Source of the DNA: Dyadobacter sp. CY356
GTDB lineage: Bacteria; Bacteroidota; Bacteroidia; Cytophagales; Spirosomataceae
Assembly: GCF_021440195.1 (NCBI RefSeq)
Contig: NZ_JAJTSZ010000001.1
Span: 1 to 64,000 of the forward strand
Length of the DNA: 64,000 nt
Reading direction: 5' to 3'
Both the position numbers and the translations under genes were made by a program. This document shows positions 55,449 through 64,000 of this stretch, piece after piece. The notes under the pieces were generated by a model. That model saw only the letters and a program-made list of their open reading frames with translations, was not told the origin of the DNA and did not search any database. Every line of letters starts with the position of its first letter. The first letter of the stretch is position 1.

Positions 55449-57662
55449 TTGACCACACGTACACGCATCAAACAGCATGACATTACAGACTGCGGAGCAG
55501 CCAGCCTCGCTTCTGTGGCTGCTCACTACAAATTACATCTTCCCATTGCCCGTATCCGCCAATTCGCAGGTACAGATCAAAAGGGCACAAATATGCTTGG
55601 TCTCATTGAGGCGGCTCAAAAAATGGGGTTTCAGGCAAAAGGGGTAAAAGGTGCTGTCGAAAGTCTTCCAAAAATTCCGTTACCCGCAATAGCCCATGTT
55701 ATTATCAGGAAAAATTCACAGTTAACATCTGAAAATTCACAAGCAGGCTTACATCACTATGTTGTTCTTTATCAGGTAAATGACAAAAAAGTTACTTACA
55801 TGAATCCGGGTGATGGTAAGTTCCATTCCAAAACCATGGAGGAGTTTAAACAATTGTGGACGGGTGTATTGATGATACTTTTGCCCTCAGAGGAATTTAA
55901 GACGGGCGATCAGCGGATCTCTGTTCTGCGCCGGTTTTGGGCATTGGTCAATCCGCACAAAAGCGTGATGATCCAGGCTTTATTAGGCGCGGCTGTTGCA
56001 ACTTTGCTTGGGTTATCTACTTCCATTTATATCCAAAAAATAACAGATCATGTTTTGCCTTCTGGTAATATGAATTTGCTGCGTTTACTGAGCGTCGGTA
56101 TGCTGTTCATTTTGTTGCTGCAAACAATTGTAGGCACCATAAAAACCGTTTTTGTTTTCAAAACCGGACAGCAAATAGATGCTCAGCTTATTTTAGGTTA
56201 TTACAAACATTTGCTGACACTTCCGCAGCAATTCTTTGATACCATGCGGGTCGGAGAGATTATTTCCAGGGTTAATGATGCTGTTAAAATCCGCTCTTTT
56301 ATTAATGAAACGGTCCTGGATCTGGTTGTTAATGTCTTTATCGTGCTGTTTTCATTTATGCTCATGTTTACATATTACTGGAAACTGGCACTGATTATGT
56401 TGGCCATCATTCCGTTTTATGTATTGTTTTATTGGTTATCCAATCGGGTGAACAAACGTCTGCAAAGGGAACTGATGGAAAACTCCGCGGAACTGGAAGC
56501 CCAGCTCGTAGAATCGCTCAATGCAGCGGCTACCATTAAGCGGTTTGGTATGGAAAGTTACGCCAATTATAAGACAGAAACACGGTTTATAAAGTTGATC
56601 CGGACTGTTTCCAGTTCTTTTATGGCCTCCTTGTCTGTCGGTACAGCAAGCGGCGTCGTATCCCAGGGTTTTACAATTGTTTTACTTTGGGTGGGCACTT
56701 CCTTTGTGATTAGCAATGAATTGACGGCCGGAGAGCTTTTTTCTTTTTACGCTTTAATCGGATATTTTACCGGGCCTGCGGGAAAATTGATCAGTGCAAA
56801 CCGAACGATACAAGATGCATTGATTGCTGCCGACCGATTGTTTGAGATTATGGATCTTGAAAGGGAAAAGACAGAAAACAAAATTGAGCTTACCAGGGAT
56901 ATGATTGATGATATCCATTTAGAAAATGTTACTTTCAGATATGGAACCCGGGCAATTATTTTTGAAAACTTAAATCTCACGATAAAGAAAGGAAAAATTA
57001 CCGCCATTGTTGGAGAAAGCGGTTCAGGAAAATCTACCCTTATTTCTTTGCTGCAAAATTTATATCCACTTAAAAATGGTCGTGTCAGAATTGGAGATTA
57101 TGATATTCAACATCTTAGTAATGAGAGCTTGCGCAGATTGGTTAGTGTAGTTCCCCAGCAAATTCATTTATTCGGAGCAACTGTTCTGGAAAATGTAGCG
57201 TTGGGTGAATTTGAACCGGATGTAAAAAAGATACTGTACTATGCCAGAAAACTTGGTATTCATGAATTTATCGAAGAATTGCCCAATGGATATGCAACGG
57301 AGCTGACAGAAAACGGTAATAATCTGTCGGGAGGCCAAAGGCAAAGACTGGCTATTTTGAGGGCTTTGTACCGTGAGCCGGAGATCATCATTTTTGATGA
57401 GGCTACATCGTCTCTGGATACCATTTCGGAGCAGTATGTGCAGGAAACGATCAGATCGTTGTGCGCGCTTGGAAGAACCGTTGTGCTAATTGCTCATAGA
57501 TTGTCTACAATCCGGGATGCGGATGAAATTATCGTTGTTCATAAAGGTAAGGTTATAGAACAGGGTACGCATGAAGAATTGCTCCTGCAAAACGGGCAAT
57601 ATCAGGTGTTGTGGAAACAGCAAGGCGTAATTTTAACAGAGTCTTCAAATCATTCAGTCTAA
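55449..57662 (+). CDS. C39-peptidase ABC exporter (bacteriocin-processing)
   Basis: A 737-residue exporter that trims double-glycine leaders and exports the product. The C39 peptidase domain (1-150) has Cys15 in HDITDCGAASLAS, His103 in LHHYVVLYQV and Asp122 in NPGDGK. The membrane domain spans about 165-460. The ATPase has Walker A GESGSGKSTLISLL, signature NLSGGQRQRLAILRAL and Walker B EIIIFDEATSSLD. No ATG precedes the C39 motif in frame; the first usable start after the upstream stop is TTG at 55449. Confidence 0.95.
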   Translation: MTTRTRIKQHDITDCGAASLASVAAHYKLHLPIARIRQFAGTDQKGTNMLGLIEAAQKMGFQAKGVKGAVESLPKIPLPAIAHVIIRKNSQLTSENSQAGLHHYVVLYQVNDKKVTYMNPGDGKFHSKTMEEFKQLWTGVLMILLPSEEFKTGDQRISVLRRFWALVNPHKSVMIQALLGAAVATLLGLSTSIYIQKITDHVLPSGNMNLLRLLSVGMLFILLLQTIVGTIKTVFVFKTGQQIDAQLILGYYKHLLTLPQQFFDTMRVGEIISRVNDAVKIRSFINETVLDLVVNVFIVLFSFMLMFTYYWKLALIMLAIIPFYVLFYWLSNRVNKRLQRELMENSAELEAQLVESLNAAATIKRFGMESYANYKTETRFIKLIRTVSSSFMASLSVGTASGVVSQGFTIVLLWVGTSFVISNELTAGELFSFYALIGYFTGPAGKLISANRTIQDALIAADRLFEIMDLEREKTENKIELTRDMIDDIHLENVTFRYGTRAIIFENLNLTIKKGKITAIVGESGSGKSTLISLLQNLYPLKNGRVRIGDYDIQHLSNESLRRLVSVVPQQIHLFGATVLENVALGEFEPDVKKILYYARKLGIHEFIEELPNGYATELTENGNNLSGGQRQRLAILRALYREPEIIIFDEATSSLDTISEQYVQETIRSLCALGRTVVLIAHRLSTIRDADEIIVVHKGKVIEQGTHEELLLQNGQYQVLWKQQGVILTESSNHSV

Positions 57663-57674
57663 TTTTCAGATTTC

Positions 57675-58838
57675 ATGCAACAGCAATTTTTCCCCGCGGA
57701 CGTTCTTGAAAACAGTTTAGAAAGTTATCTGCCGCGAGTCGCAGTTAAAAGCCAATGGATATATACGATTACGATTTTAGCAGTTATATTGACTTTATTT
57801 TCTCTTCCGTTTCTTTACATTGATATTTCCATACCTAGTAATGGTAATTTAAGAACGAAAAATGAAAAGACAGAGCTTCGGTCACTTGTAAATGGTGTCA
57901 TACAAAATGCCTTTGTCAATGAAAACCAGTCGGTAAAAAAAGGAGAGATTTTGTATGAAATTAACTCACAGGAATTATCCGCGAAATCTCAATTAAATAC
58001 AGATCAACAGGCTGAAAGAACTTCTTTTGTTGATGATCTTGAAAAGCTGGTTCGCCTTAATAAAGCATCTCTATATGATGATCATTCCTTCGGTACATCG
58101 CTCTACGCGCAACAGTTTTTCTCGTTCCAATCTAAAATGCAGGAAAACCTGTTTCATCAGCAAAAGATAAAAAAGGAACTCGATGCCGACCGGAAGCTAT
58201 TTAAGGAAAAGGTAATTGCGATGCGGGAGTTTGATGCAAAAGAGTTTGAGCATACCCAGTTGGTTGCTCAATACGAATCAACTTTTCGCCAGCAAATGGG
58301 ACAGTGGCAGTCTGACTTAACAAGCCACCATACGGCATTGCAGCAACTATTGTCAGAAGCAAAACAGTTGAAAGAGCAAAGCAAAAATTTTACGATTAAA
58401 GCTCCGGTTACAGGAACGATACAGCAGATTTCCGGCAAATATATTGGCAGTATTATTCAGGCGGGGGAAACACTGGGTACAATTTCACCTGATGATTCGG
58501 TACTGATTGCCGAATGTTATGTTTCACCCCAAAACATAGGTTTAATCAAAAAGGGACAACATGTTTTATTTAGAATAGATGCTTTCAATTACAATGAATG
58601 GGGTATGGTAAAAGGTAAAGTCACGGATATAGCGCATGATTTTATTGTAATCAATGATCTTCCGGTATTCAAAGTTAAATGTGAATTATTACAGAAAAAG
58701 GTTAGGCTAAAAAATGGTTATACAGTTTCACTCAGTAAAGGGTTAAGCTTTCATGCTGAATTTGTCGTAACCAGACGGAGTCTTTATCAGCTTATTTATG
58801 ATAAAGCGGATGACTGGTTGAATCCTAAAAATGTATAA
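57675..58838 (+). CDS. HlyD-family secretion adaptor
   Basis: A 387-residue periplasmic adaptor. A membrane helix (WIYTITILAVILTLFSLPFL) is followed by a lipoyl half (LRSLVNGVIQNAFVNENQSV), a coiled-coil hairpin of about 130 residues, the second lipoyl half (FTIKAPVTGTIQQISGKYIG) and a beta-barrel. It begins 12 nt after the exporter stop. No TolC-type partner is in the window. Confidence 0.92.
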   Translation: MQQQFFPADVLENSLESYLPRVAVKSQWIYTITILAVILTLFSLPFLYIDISIPSNGNLRTKNEKTELRSLVNGVIQNAFVNENQSVKKGEILYEINSQELSAKSQLNTDQQAERTSFVDDLEKLVRLNKASLYDDHSFGTSLYAQQFFSFQSKMQENLFHQQKIKKELDADRKLFKEKVIAMREFDAKEFEHTQLVAQYESTFRQQMGQWQSDLTSHHTALQQLLSEAKQLKEQSKNFTIKAPVTGTIQQISGKYIGSIIQAGETLGTISPDDSVLIAECYVSPQNIGLIKKGQHVLFRIDAFNYNEWGMVKGKVTDIAHDFIVINDLPVFKVKCELLQKKVRLKNGYTVSLSKGLSFHAEFVVTRRSLYQLIYDKADDWLNPKNV

Positions 58839-58897
58839 TCTTACCGCTCACTCATCTACGTAATTCTACGCTTAAAACCAGAAAGCCACCTTGTTAC

Positions 58898-58926
58898 TTT
58901 TGATAAAATTTAAACTTTTATCAAAA
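58898..58926. promoter_or_regulatory. Inverted repeat abutting the start codon (copy B)
   Basis: TTTTGATAAAA (58898-58908) and TTTTATCAAAA (58916-58926) around a 7-nt spacer, immediately followed by ATG. Identical to the element at 46820-46848. Confidence 0.65.
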
Positions 58927-59646
58927 ATGAAAAACTACAAACTTTTTGCCATTTTATTATTGGCCGGTGCTATAACTTCCTGTAAAACCACTGCGGTTTT
59001 GACTGAAACCTTTGAAAGTGATGTGGTGGGCAGTTTGCCGGTCATGAATATTTCCGGTGCTCCGGCAGGAGATGAAGTTGTATATGAGCCTGTATTGACT
59101 CCACGGCTTAAAGTAACAACATCAACAAATAGCGCAGGACAAAAGGCGTTGACTTTTTCTCAGGCTGCCGCAACCGGACTGACTGCGCACAACCAGTTCC
59201 TTTCCTTTCGTGGTATTTCTACCAATTTTACAAAGCCATTATGGTTTTCTTTTATCGGAACACTATCGGGTTCCGGCAGTGATCTTATGATAGATATTGC
59301 GGACGGATCGGCTGGTTTAATTGCAAGGATGTATTTCAGGAACAACGGAGATGTTGAACTGGAAAGGAGCCTGGCCGGAACACCAGCAGAATTGATAGGT
59401 AACATACCGCTGGGTACCATTCATACAATTGTTTTTACGCTCGATATGAATAAAAAATCATTCAATCTGACAATATTTAAATCGGTCGGTAATATTATTG
59501 TGAAAGATCATCCGCTGCTTCTGGAAAACCCTTTGGCTTATGCAAATCCTGCAAACCCTCAAATCAGTTTTAGATTTGATGAAGCTAATTATGATACCAG
59601 AAAATATGTGATTGAATCAGTAAGTATTAGCCGGAAACAGCCTTAA
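58927..59646 (+). CDS. Island lipoprotein, intact copy
   Basis: A 239-residue lipoprotein (LLLAGAITSCKTT). The mature part is a beta-rich domain that looks lectin or jelly-roll-like (PLWFSFIGTLSGSGSDLMID, FTLDMNKKSFNLTIFK), ending SISRKQP. A broken copy lies at 46849. Position after the HlyD gene suggests a surface role in the island, perhaps immunity or receptor shielding. Not recognised further. Confidence 0.8.
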   Translation: MKNYKLFAILLLAGAITSCKTTAVLTETFESDVVGSLPVMNISGAPAGDEVVYEPVLTPRLKVTTSTNSAGQKALTFSQAAATGLTAHNQFLSFRGISTNFTKPLWFSFIGTLSGSGSDLMIDIADGSAGLIARMYFRNNGDVELERSLAGTPAELIGNIPLGTIHTIVFTLDMNKKSFNLTIFKSVGNIIVKDHPLLLENPLAYANPANPQISFRFDEANYDTRKYVIESVSISRKQP

Positions 59647-59706
59647 TCAGCAGAATACCCGTTTTTAAAAATGTTTTGACATCAATAAAAACGGGTGTTC
59701 TGATTT
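59646..59706. terminator. Bidirectional terminator closing the island
   Basis: A stem of ATCAGcAGAATACCCGTTTT and its near complement at 59687-59704 lies between the convergent lipoprotein and deiminase genes. Confidence 0.75.
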
Positions 59707-59714
59707 ATAAATAT

Positions 59715-60773
59715 TTATACAGCTGGCTCTTGCTGGCTCAAACAGTGAAAACTTCCTTGTCCCCAGATTATTTCAGAAGCGTCCAGCGGGATAATTTTCC
59801 GGTCAGGCATTGCTTTTTCTAAAATGTCAATCGCAATCTGGTCGTTTGGATTATTGAAAACCGGGACGATTACGCCAGCATTACACATCAGGAAATTGAC
59901 ATAAGAACCCGGTGTCCGGAAGTTGTCGATGATAACTGCTTTTGGCATAGGTATTTCGATGATATTCAGTTGCTTTCCATTCAACAAACGCATCTCCTTC
60001 ATCATTTTAAGATTCGTTTGAAGAATCTCATAATTTTCATCGTTTGGATCGTTTTCTACGGCAGCAATTACGGTGTCTTCTCTGATAAAACGGGTAGTAT
60101 CATCAATGTGTCCGTCGGTATCGTCGCCTGCAATGCCGGCTTCAACCCATAAAACCTGATCGATTCCATAATAATCTGAAAGGAGTTTTTCGATCTGACC
60201 TTGATTAAGATGCGAATTTCGGTTTTGATTTAATAAACAGGATTTGCTGGTCAGCAAACTTCCGGCTCCGTTAAATTCTACCGAGCCGCCTTCCATGATG
60301 ATTCCGGGCGTTACGGCCGGCAGATTTAAATATTCGGCAATGGCTAGTGGCGTACGGTTATCGTCGTCATAAGGCGGATATTTCCCTCCCCACGCATTAT
60401 GCCCCCAGTCAACGATCATTTTTTCTTTTGTTTCCGGATTGATCAGAAAAGCAGGTCCATGGTCGCGGCACCAGGCGTCGTTGGTAGGTTTTATAATGAA
60501 TTCAATTTTTGATAAATCAACCTGAATTTTATCCAGTTCGGCTATTATGAATTGTTTAAGATTTTCATCATTAGCTATAATTCCAACATTTTCTCCCTGG
60601 CTTATCGCCTTGATGAAAGCCAGATATTGCGGATACATTTTGGAAAGACGGTCGCCTTGCCAGGAAGCGTCATTGTGTGGAAATGTTAACCAGGTAGCGC
60701 GGTGTTGATGCCATTCGGCTGGAAAAGTAAATCCTGATGCTTTCGGAGTGGGCGACGAGTGAAATTCTGACAC
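59715..60773 (-). CDS. Agmatine deiminase / peptidyl-arginine deiminase family protein
   Basis: A 352-residue guanidine-modifying enzyme. NDAWCRDHGPAFLI, VDWGHNAWGGKYPPYDDD, IMEGGSVEFNG, GDDTDGHIDDTTRF and the catalytic cysteine in VNFLMCNAGVIVPVFN match the agmatine deiminase family, which converts agmatine to N-carbamoylputrescine. No ATG fits; a GTG at 60773 gives the expected length. A longer frame reaching 60938 adds about 55 unrelated residues and is rejected. Confidence 0.85.
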   Translation of the reverse strand: MSEFHSSPTPKASGFTFPAEWHQHRATWLTFPHNDASWQGDRLSKMYPQYLAFIKAISQGENVGIIANDENLKQFIIAELDKIQVDLSKIEFIIKPTNDAWCRDHGPAFLINPETKEKMIVDWGHNAWGGKYPPYDDDNRTPLAIAEYLNLPAVTPGIIMEGGSVEFNGAGSLLTSKSCLLNQNRNSHLNQGQIEKLLSDYYGIDQVLWVEAGIAGDDTDGHIDDTTRFIREDTVIAAVENDPNDENYEILQTNLKMMKEMRLLNGKQLNIIEIPMPKAVIIDNFRTPGSYVNFLMCNAGVIVPVFNNPNDQIAIDILEKAMPDRKIIPLDASEIIWGQGSFHCLSQQEPAV

Positions 60774-60961
60774 GGTATGGATGCTAAAAATTATTGAAGT
60801 ATATCGTTTGACCACGCAAAGGTCGGAAAGGTTTTTTAAAAAAGACAGGCATAGTAAAGAAAGTAGGGTAGAAGGGGGATTGGAAAATGAAAAATCCAAA
60901 GACACCGCTTTAAAACAGGCTCTGGATTTTTTCTTCAAAACGTTGGTAAAGAAAATAGCTT

Positions 60962-61558
60962 TTACTTATCTGATACGATTACATTTTCGATTAAATAGGA
61001 GCCTTCTTCTGTGGTAAGGTTATAAGCTTTGTCCACTTTTCTGGCATTTGTTTGTACAACACCTACTTTCCAGCTGGAAACTTCCCCCGTTTCAGGTTCA
61101 ACATGATATAGAATATCATTTTTGGAAAGCTGTTTCATCGCCTTGTTTCCTTTGTTGGTCTGTACCAGATGGTGCGGTGTTGCTTCCAGAAGAAGTGCCG
61201 GAATTAGTGGCCAGGTATCATTCCTGGATTTTTTTTCCTGTGCGGGGCGAAGGTAAACAGCTGTAAGGGCAGCATCGGGATTGTAAAACACCTCTACGCC
61301 TTTCACTTTTGTTGTAATACTTTTCCCTTTATGGCAGGTTCTGACTTTTTCTCCTACCTGTACAGCATGAATGGGTTTTAAGGTGCCATCTGCCATGGTG
61401 ACACTTGCATTCGCGCAAAAATACTTATAACGCTTTTTCTCTTTTGACGAAGCCCCATCCCTCACTTCCGTTTTTTTGCTTTCAGTATTATTTGCTGCCT
61501 GCGCAATGGAGGCAAAAGATAAAAGGGAAAGGAACGGAATAATGATTCTTTTACGCAT
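60962..61558 (-). CDS. Secreted Hint-domain protein
   Basis: A 198-residue protein. The signal peptide (IIIPFLSLLSFASIAQA) is followed by a Hint (hedgehog/intein) domain: Cys48 in YFCANASVTMADGTLKPI, TPHHLVQTNKG as the TxxH block, and the closing AYNLTTEEGSYLIENVIV. The final residues are SDK, lacking the usual His-Asn, and no C-terminal partner domain follows. The ATG at 61558 opens the signal peptide directly. It is 13 nt after the permease gene. Confidence 0.78.
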   Translation of the reverse strand: MRKRIIIPFLSLLSFASIAQAANNTESKKTEVRDGASSKEKKRYKYFCANASVTMADGTLKPIHAVQVGEKVRTCHKGKSITTKVKGVEVFYNPDAALTAVYLRPAQEKKSRNDTWPLIPALLLEATPHHLVQTNKGNKAMKQLSKNDILYHVEPETGEVSSWKVGVVQTNARKVDKAYNLTTEEGSYLIENVIVSDK

Positions 61559-61571
61559 AAATGTAAGTAGA

Positions 61572-62666
61572 TCAGGCTTTTGATACTCTGACAAAAACTT
61601 TACTGAATAAATTTGGCAATCCTCCCAGAGCAATCAGCACCACACCAGAAATGATCAGTGTTGATAAATGTGTGAATAAAGCACCGGTTGACAAAATACC
61701 CAGGATAAGAATTGTTGAAAATGGCAAAGAGAATGCAAGTAGTAATACTGCAAGTTCCATGTCAAAAGTCCTTTTTTCTTTGGAAAGTCCCATGGCATCT
61801 TCACGCAGGTTGAATGCAGATATATGCGCTAACGGCCAGAAACTTGCTGCACTCAATGGAATAACGATAGCAAGTAAAATCATGGATTGATCTGTCAGAT
61901 TCAAAACATAGATCATTCCTGCGCTGATAAGCATCGTACTTCCGGCTCTGAAAAGCAGAATACTGGCTACAATACGTTTTTTACCTTCTTTCAACTGAAC
62001 AGCCAAACCTATGAATAATAACACCAACGGCGTCATCATGGCACTCGTTTTATCAAAAATTTCTGTGATTACAAATGGAAGTGTTTTGTAATTAATTCCA
62101 AAACCAAGCAGGATAAGTGCCAGGATAATCAAGACATTGATTGGCTCCTGAAGCATATTGCCAAAAAGGCTTTTAAGTTTTCCGCCGAGTTTTGTTTCTG
62201 TGTCATGACTGTTTTTAAGGAACATATTCATGGCCAGAATATACAGGGAGATCAATACAAAAAACTTGTTTCCCACATCCGCAAGTGCGGCAATCGCCAG
62301 ACTTTTTTCTCCAAGAAACTCTGCAATGAAGGGGAAACAGGATAATCCCGGAGCCAATGAAGGAATTAACATCATCAGGGTACGGCCTGTCGGACTGTTT
62401 TTTTCAATACCAAAAAGTGCAAAAGCAAGAGGTGCCGAGAAGAACATCAGGAAATTGAAGACCAATGTTACCAGCGGGATGATGATCATTGACGAATCAA
62501 TGTCAATTTTCATTAAGGAGATAAAGATCGTTGATGGCAAAGCAACAGAAAGAATGATTTCTTTAATACCGTTGGTTTGATCCTTACTTTTGAATTTTCC
62601 TCTGAGCAAAAGTCCGAGGCCGATTAATAAAAGTAAGGTGATGGTTTTTTGTAAGGCATCACTCAT
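61572..62666 (-). CDS. AEC-family (auxin efflux carrier-like) permease
   Basis: A 364-residue polytopic membrane protein with about ten helices (TITLLLLIGLGLLLRG, IILSVALPSTIFISLM, VLIILALILLGFGINY, VLLFIGLAVQL). The layout of two five-helix halves fits the AEC transporters. Substrate unknown. The ATG at 62666 precedes the first helix; an in-frame ATG 66 nt upstream lies in a poor context. It probably forms an operon with the Hint gene. Confidence 0.82.
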   Translation of the reverse strand: MSDALQKTITLLLLIGLGLLLRGKFKSKDQTNGIKEIILSVALPSTIFISLMKIDIDSSMIIIPLVTLVFNFLMFFSAPLAFALFGIEKNSPTGRTLMMLIPSLAPGLSCFPFIAEFLGEKSLAIAALADVGNKFFVLISLYILAMNMFLKNSHDTETKLGGKLKSLFGNMLQEPINVLIILALILLGFGINYKTLPFVITEIFDKTSAMMTPLVLLFIGLAVQLKEGKKRIVASILLFRAGSTMLISAGMIYVLNLTDQSMILLAIVIPLSAASFWPLAHISAFNLREDAMGLSKEKRTFDMELAVLLLAFSLPFSTILILGILSTGALFTHLSTLIISGVVLIALGGLPNLFSKVFVRVSKA

Positions 62667-62815
62667 AATAAATACTTTTTTATTGACTATGTACCTGACA
62701 AGAAAATGTCCGGTGAAATGAATAAAAATCAAAAAAAGATTGGCTGGTTTTTCGGGTTCTTATCCGGTTTGGATACACGTTCCGAAAAACCAGCCATCGT
62801 TCAGGTTTCAGCTGA

Positions 62816-64000
62816 TTAGCTGATTGTACCAAGTGCGCTTACGAAAGTTTTCATTTCGTCCATAGTACCGATACTCACACGGCACCAAGGTTTGTTCTGA
62901 ATATCAAATGCACGGATAGAAATATTTTTAGCAGCCATTTTGGACAGCAGATCTTTACCTGACATGTTTACAGGGAAGATTACGAAGTTGGTATAAGACG
63001 GGATGTATTTGTAGCCCATTTTATCCAGGTTCGCGTATAAATATGTCTTCGCCTCGTGGTTCAGTTTGCGGGTCATGCCCTGGAATTCATTATCATCCAT
63101 AGCGGCAGAAGCGGCAGCAATAGAAGTGTAAGAAATCCCCATTCCACCACGGGTAATTTTTTCAATTTGTTTGATGAATGCTGGTTGAGCAGCCATGTAA
63201 CCTACACGGATACCGGCCATTCCCATAATTTTCGAGAACGTACGCGCAACAATCACATTTTTATTTTTTGTAAGCAATGATACCATACTTTGCGTATCAG
63301 CACCAACAGCCAGCTCTATGTATGCCTCGTCAACGAAAATAGGTACTTTCTCAGAAACACGTGAACAGAAATCTAATAGATCCTTACCAGATGTAATAGC
63401 ACCGGTAGGATTGTTTGGGTTGCATATGTAAACAAGTTTCGTATCCTTGTCAACAGCTGCTTCCATCGCTTTCAGGTCATGAGAATGGTCAGCTGTAACC
63501 GGAACCGCTTTCCATGTTGCACCAACAGATTTTGCAACCTGAATCAATGACATATAACACGGATCAGCAGAGACGATATTTCCACCATTCATGAAAAGTA
63601 CCAACGCCACTTTTTCAAGAAGATCAGAAGAACCAGGTCCCATCATAATATAATCTGTGGAAACGCCTTCTTTTTTTGCAATTTTGTCAACAAGGTCAGA
63701 CATTTCTTTCCATGCATAACGGTTTCCACCCGCTACTGAATCACAAACAGCTTTCTGAGCAGTTTTTGGTGGTCCGTATGGATTTTCGTTAGCACCAAGG
63801 CGTACCATTTTAGAAAGATCTGGTTTCTTATCAAGGAAATGCTCACGAACCATTGGGCTGCGGTAGATGCGGTTTTCCGGGTCAAGGGATAACGGCATAT
63901 CTGAGAATGCGCCGCCGAAACTCAAATGAGGGGCTAGCGTCATACCTCCTATGGCCATTAAGCCTGACTTCAATAAATTGCGACGGTCGATTTTCTGATT
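62816..64000 (-). CDS. Tat-exported PLP-dependent aminotransferase (5' end outside window)
   Basis: A fold-type I aminotransferase resembling histidinol-phosphate aminotransferase. LGANENPYGPPKTAQKAV, VYICNPNNPTGAITSGKDLL, FVDEAYIELAVG and the PLP lysine region IVARTFSKIMGMAGIRVGYM are present. The reading frame continues to the window edge as QKIDRRNLLKSGLMAIGGMT, a twin-arginine signal, so the true start lies beyond base 64000. Tat-exported relatives are common in Bacteroidota. Confidence 0.88.
   Translation of the reverse strand, partial: NQKIDRRNLLKSGLMAIGGMTLAPHLSFGGAFSDMPLSLDPENRIYRSPMVREHFLDKKPDLSKMVRLGANENPYGPPKTAQKAVCDSVAGGNRYAWKEMSDLVDKIAKKEGVSTDYIMMGPGSSDLLEKVALVLFMNGGNIVSADPCYMSLIQVAKSVGATWKAVPVTADHSHDLKAMEAAVDKDTKLVYICNPNNPTGAITSGKDLLDFCSRVSEKVPIFVDEAYIELAVGADTQSMVSLLTKNKNVIVARTFSKIMGMAGIRVGYMAAQPAFIKQIEKITRGGMGISYTSIAAASAAMDDNEFQGMTRKLNHEAKTYLYANLDKMGYKYIPSYTNFVIFPVNMSGKDLLSKMAAKNISIRAFDIQNKPWCRVSIGTMDEMKTFVSALGTIS

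Noticed and set aside
60774-60938. N-terminal extension of the deiminase to 60938
   Set aside because: Adds about 55 residues with no homology-like character and would start at a non-ATG codon; the GTG at 60773 fits family length.
1-64000. CRISPR arrays, tRNA or rRNA genes, complete insertion sequences
   Set aside because: No regularly spaced repeats, cloverleaf-like genes, rRNA signatures or transposase genes were seen.

Overview
The window looks like a chromosomal segment of a Bacteroidota bacterium of the order Cytophagales, possibly Dyadobacter-like. This is inferred from gene content (PorT-type beta-barrel, GWxTD protein, DUF5686 outer-membrane protein, ScfR-type regulator, sterol desaturase, long LeuRS), from the near absence of Shine-Dalgarno sequences, and from TAnnTTTG -7 promoter boxes ahead of several genes. 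No rRNA, tRNA, CRISPR array or complete insertion sequence was seen.

Region 1 (1-42.6 kb) is mostly housekeeping and metabolism. It opens with a minus-strand molybdenum operon (mobA-like, fdhD, a small protein, a YdeP/FdhF-type oxidoreductase). Next come a kinase-fold protein, mnmA, a lipoprotein beta-propeller, rlmB with a GWxTD lipoprotein, an SDR and a crotonase, pyrB, a Gre-like protein, yebC, elaA, metF (behind a structured leader with a terminator), ybjQ, a nitroreductase, an orphan ABC ATPase, a DUF5686 protein, a SanA-like protein, parC, a Nudix hydrolase and an FAD oxidoreductase. A degenerate SGNH-fold lipoprotein, a GH9 enzyme, a Tat-type sugar isomerase, gcdH, a sterol desaturase, an ScfR regulator, a beta-barrel, leuS, a small secreted protein, an XRE regulator and a GH25 lysozyme follow.

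Region 2 (42.8-59.7 kb) is an accessory island and the most interesting part. Its core (48.8-58.8 kb, all plus strand) runs: an HTH protein ending in a double-glycine leader motif; a GT1 glycosyltransferase; a fusion of a cysteine-free C39-like domain, a VKOR domain, a thioredoxin-like domain without CxxC and a GT2 glycosyltransferase; a CPBP membrane protease; two 58-residue double-glycine precursors flanking a 44-residue membrane peptide; a second CPBP protease; a C39-peptidase ABC exporter; and an HlyD adaptor. This is a complete candidate for making, modifying, exporting and resisting a two-peptide bacteriocin-like product, possibly glycosylated. The HTH protein could itself be a processed peptide source. 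Upstream (42.8-47.7 kb) lies what looks like a partly decayed second copy: a paralogous CPBP pair, small membrane proteins, an outer-membrane protein, a broken copy of the lipoprotein that closes the locus, and a wrecked fragment of the HTH gene, next to an orphan LytTR response regulator.

Region 3 (59.7-64 kb, minus strand) carries an agmatine deiminase-family enzyme, a secreted Hint-domain protein, an AEC-type permease and the 3' part of a Tat-exported PLP aminotransferase that runs off the window end.
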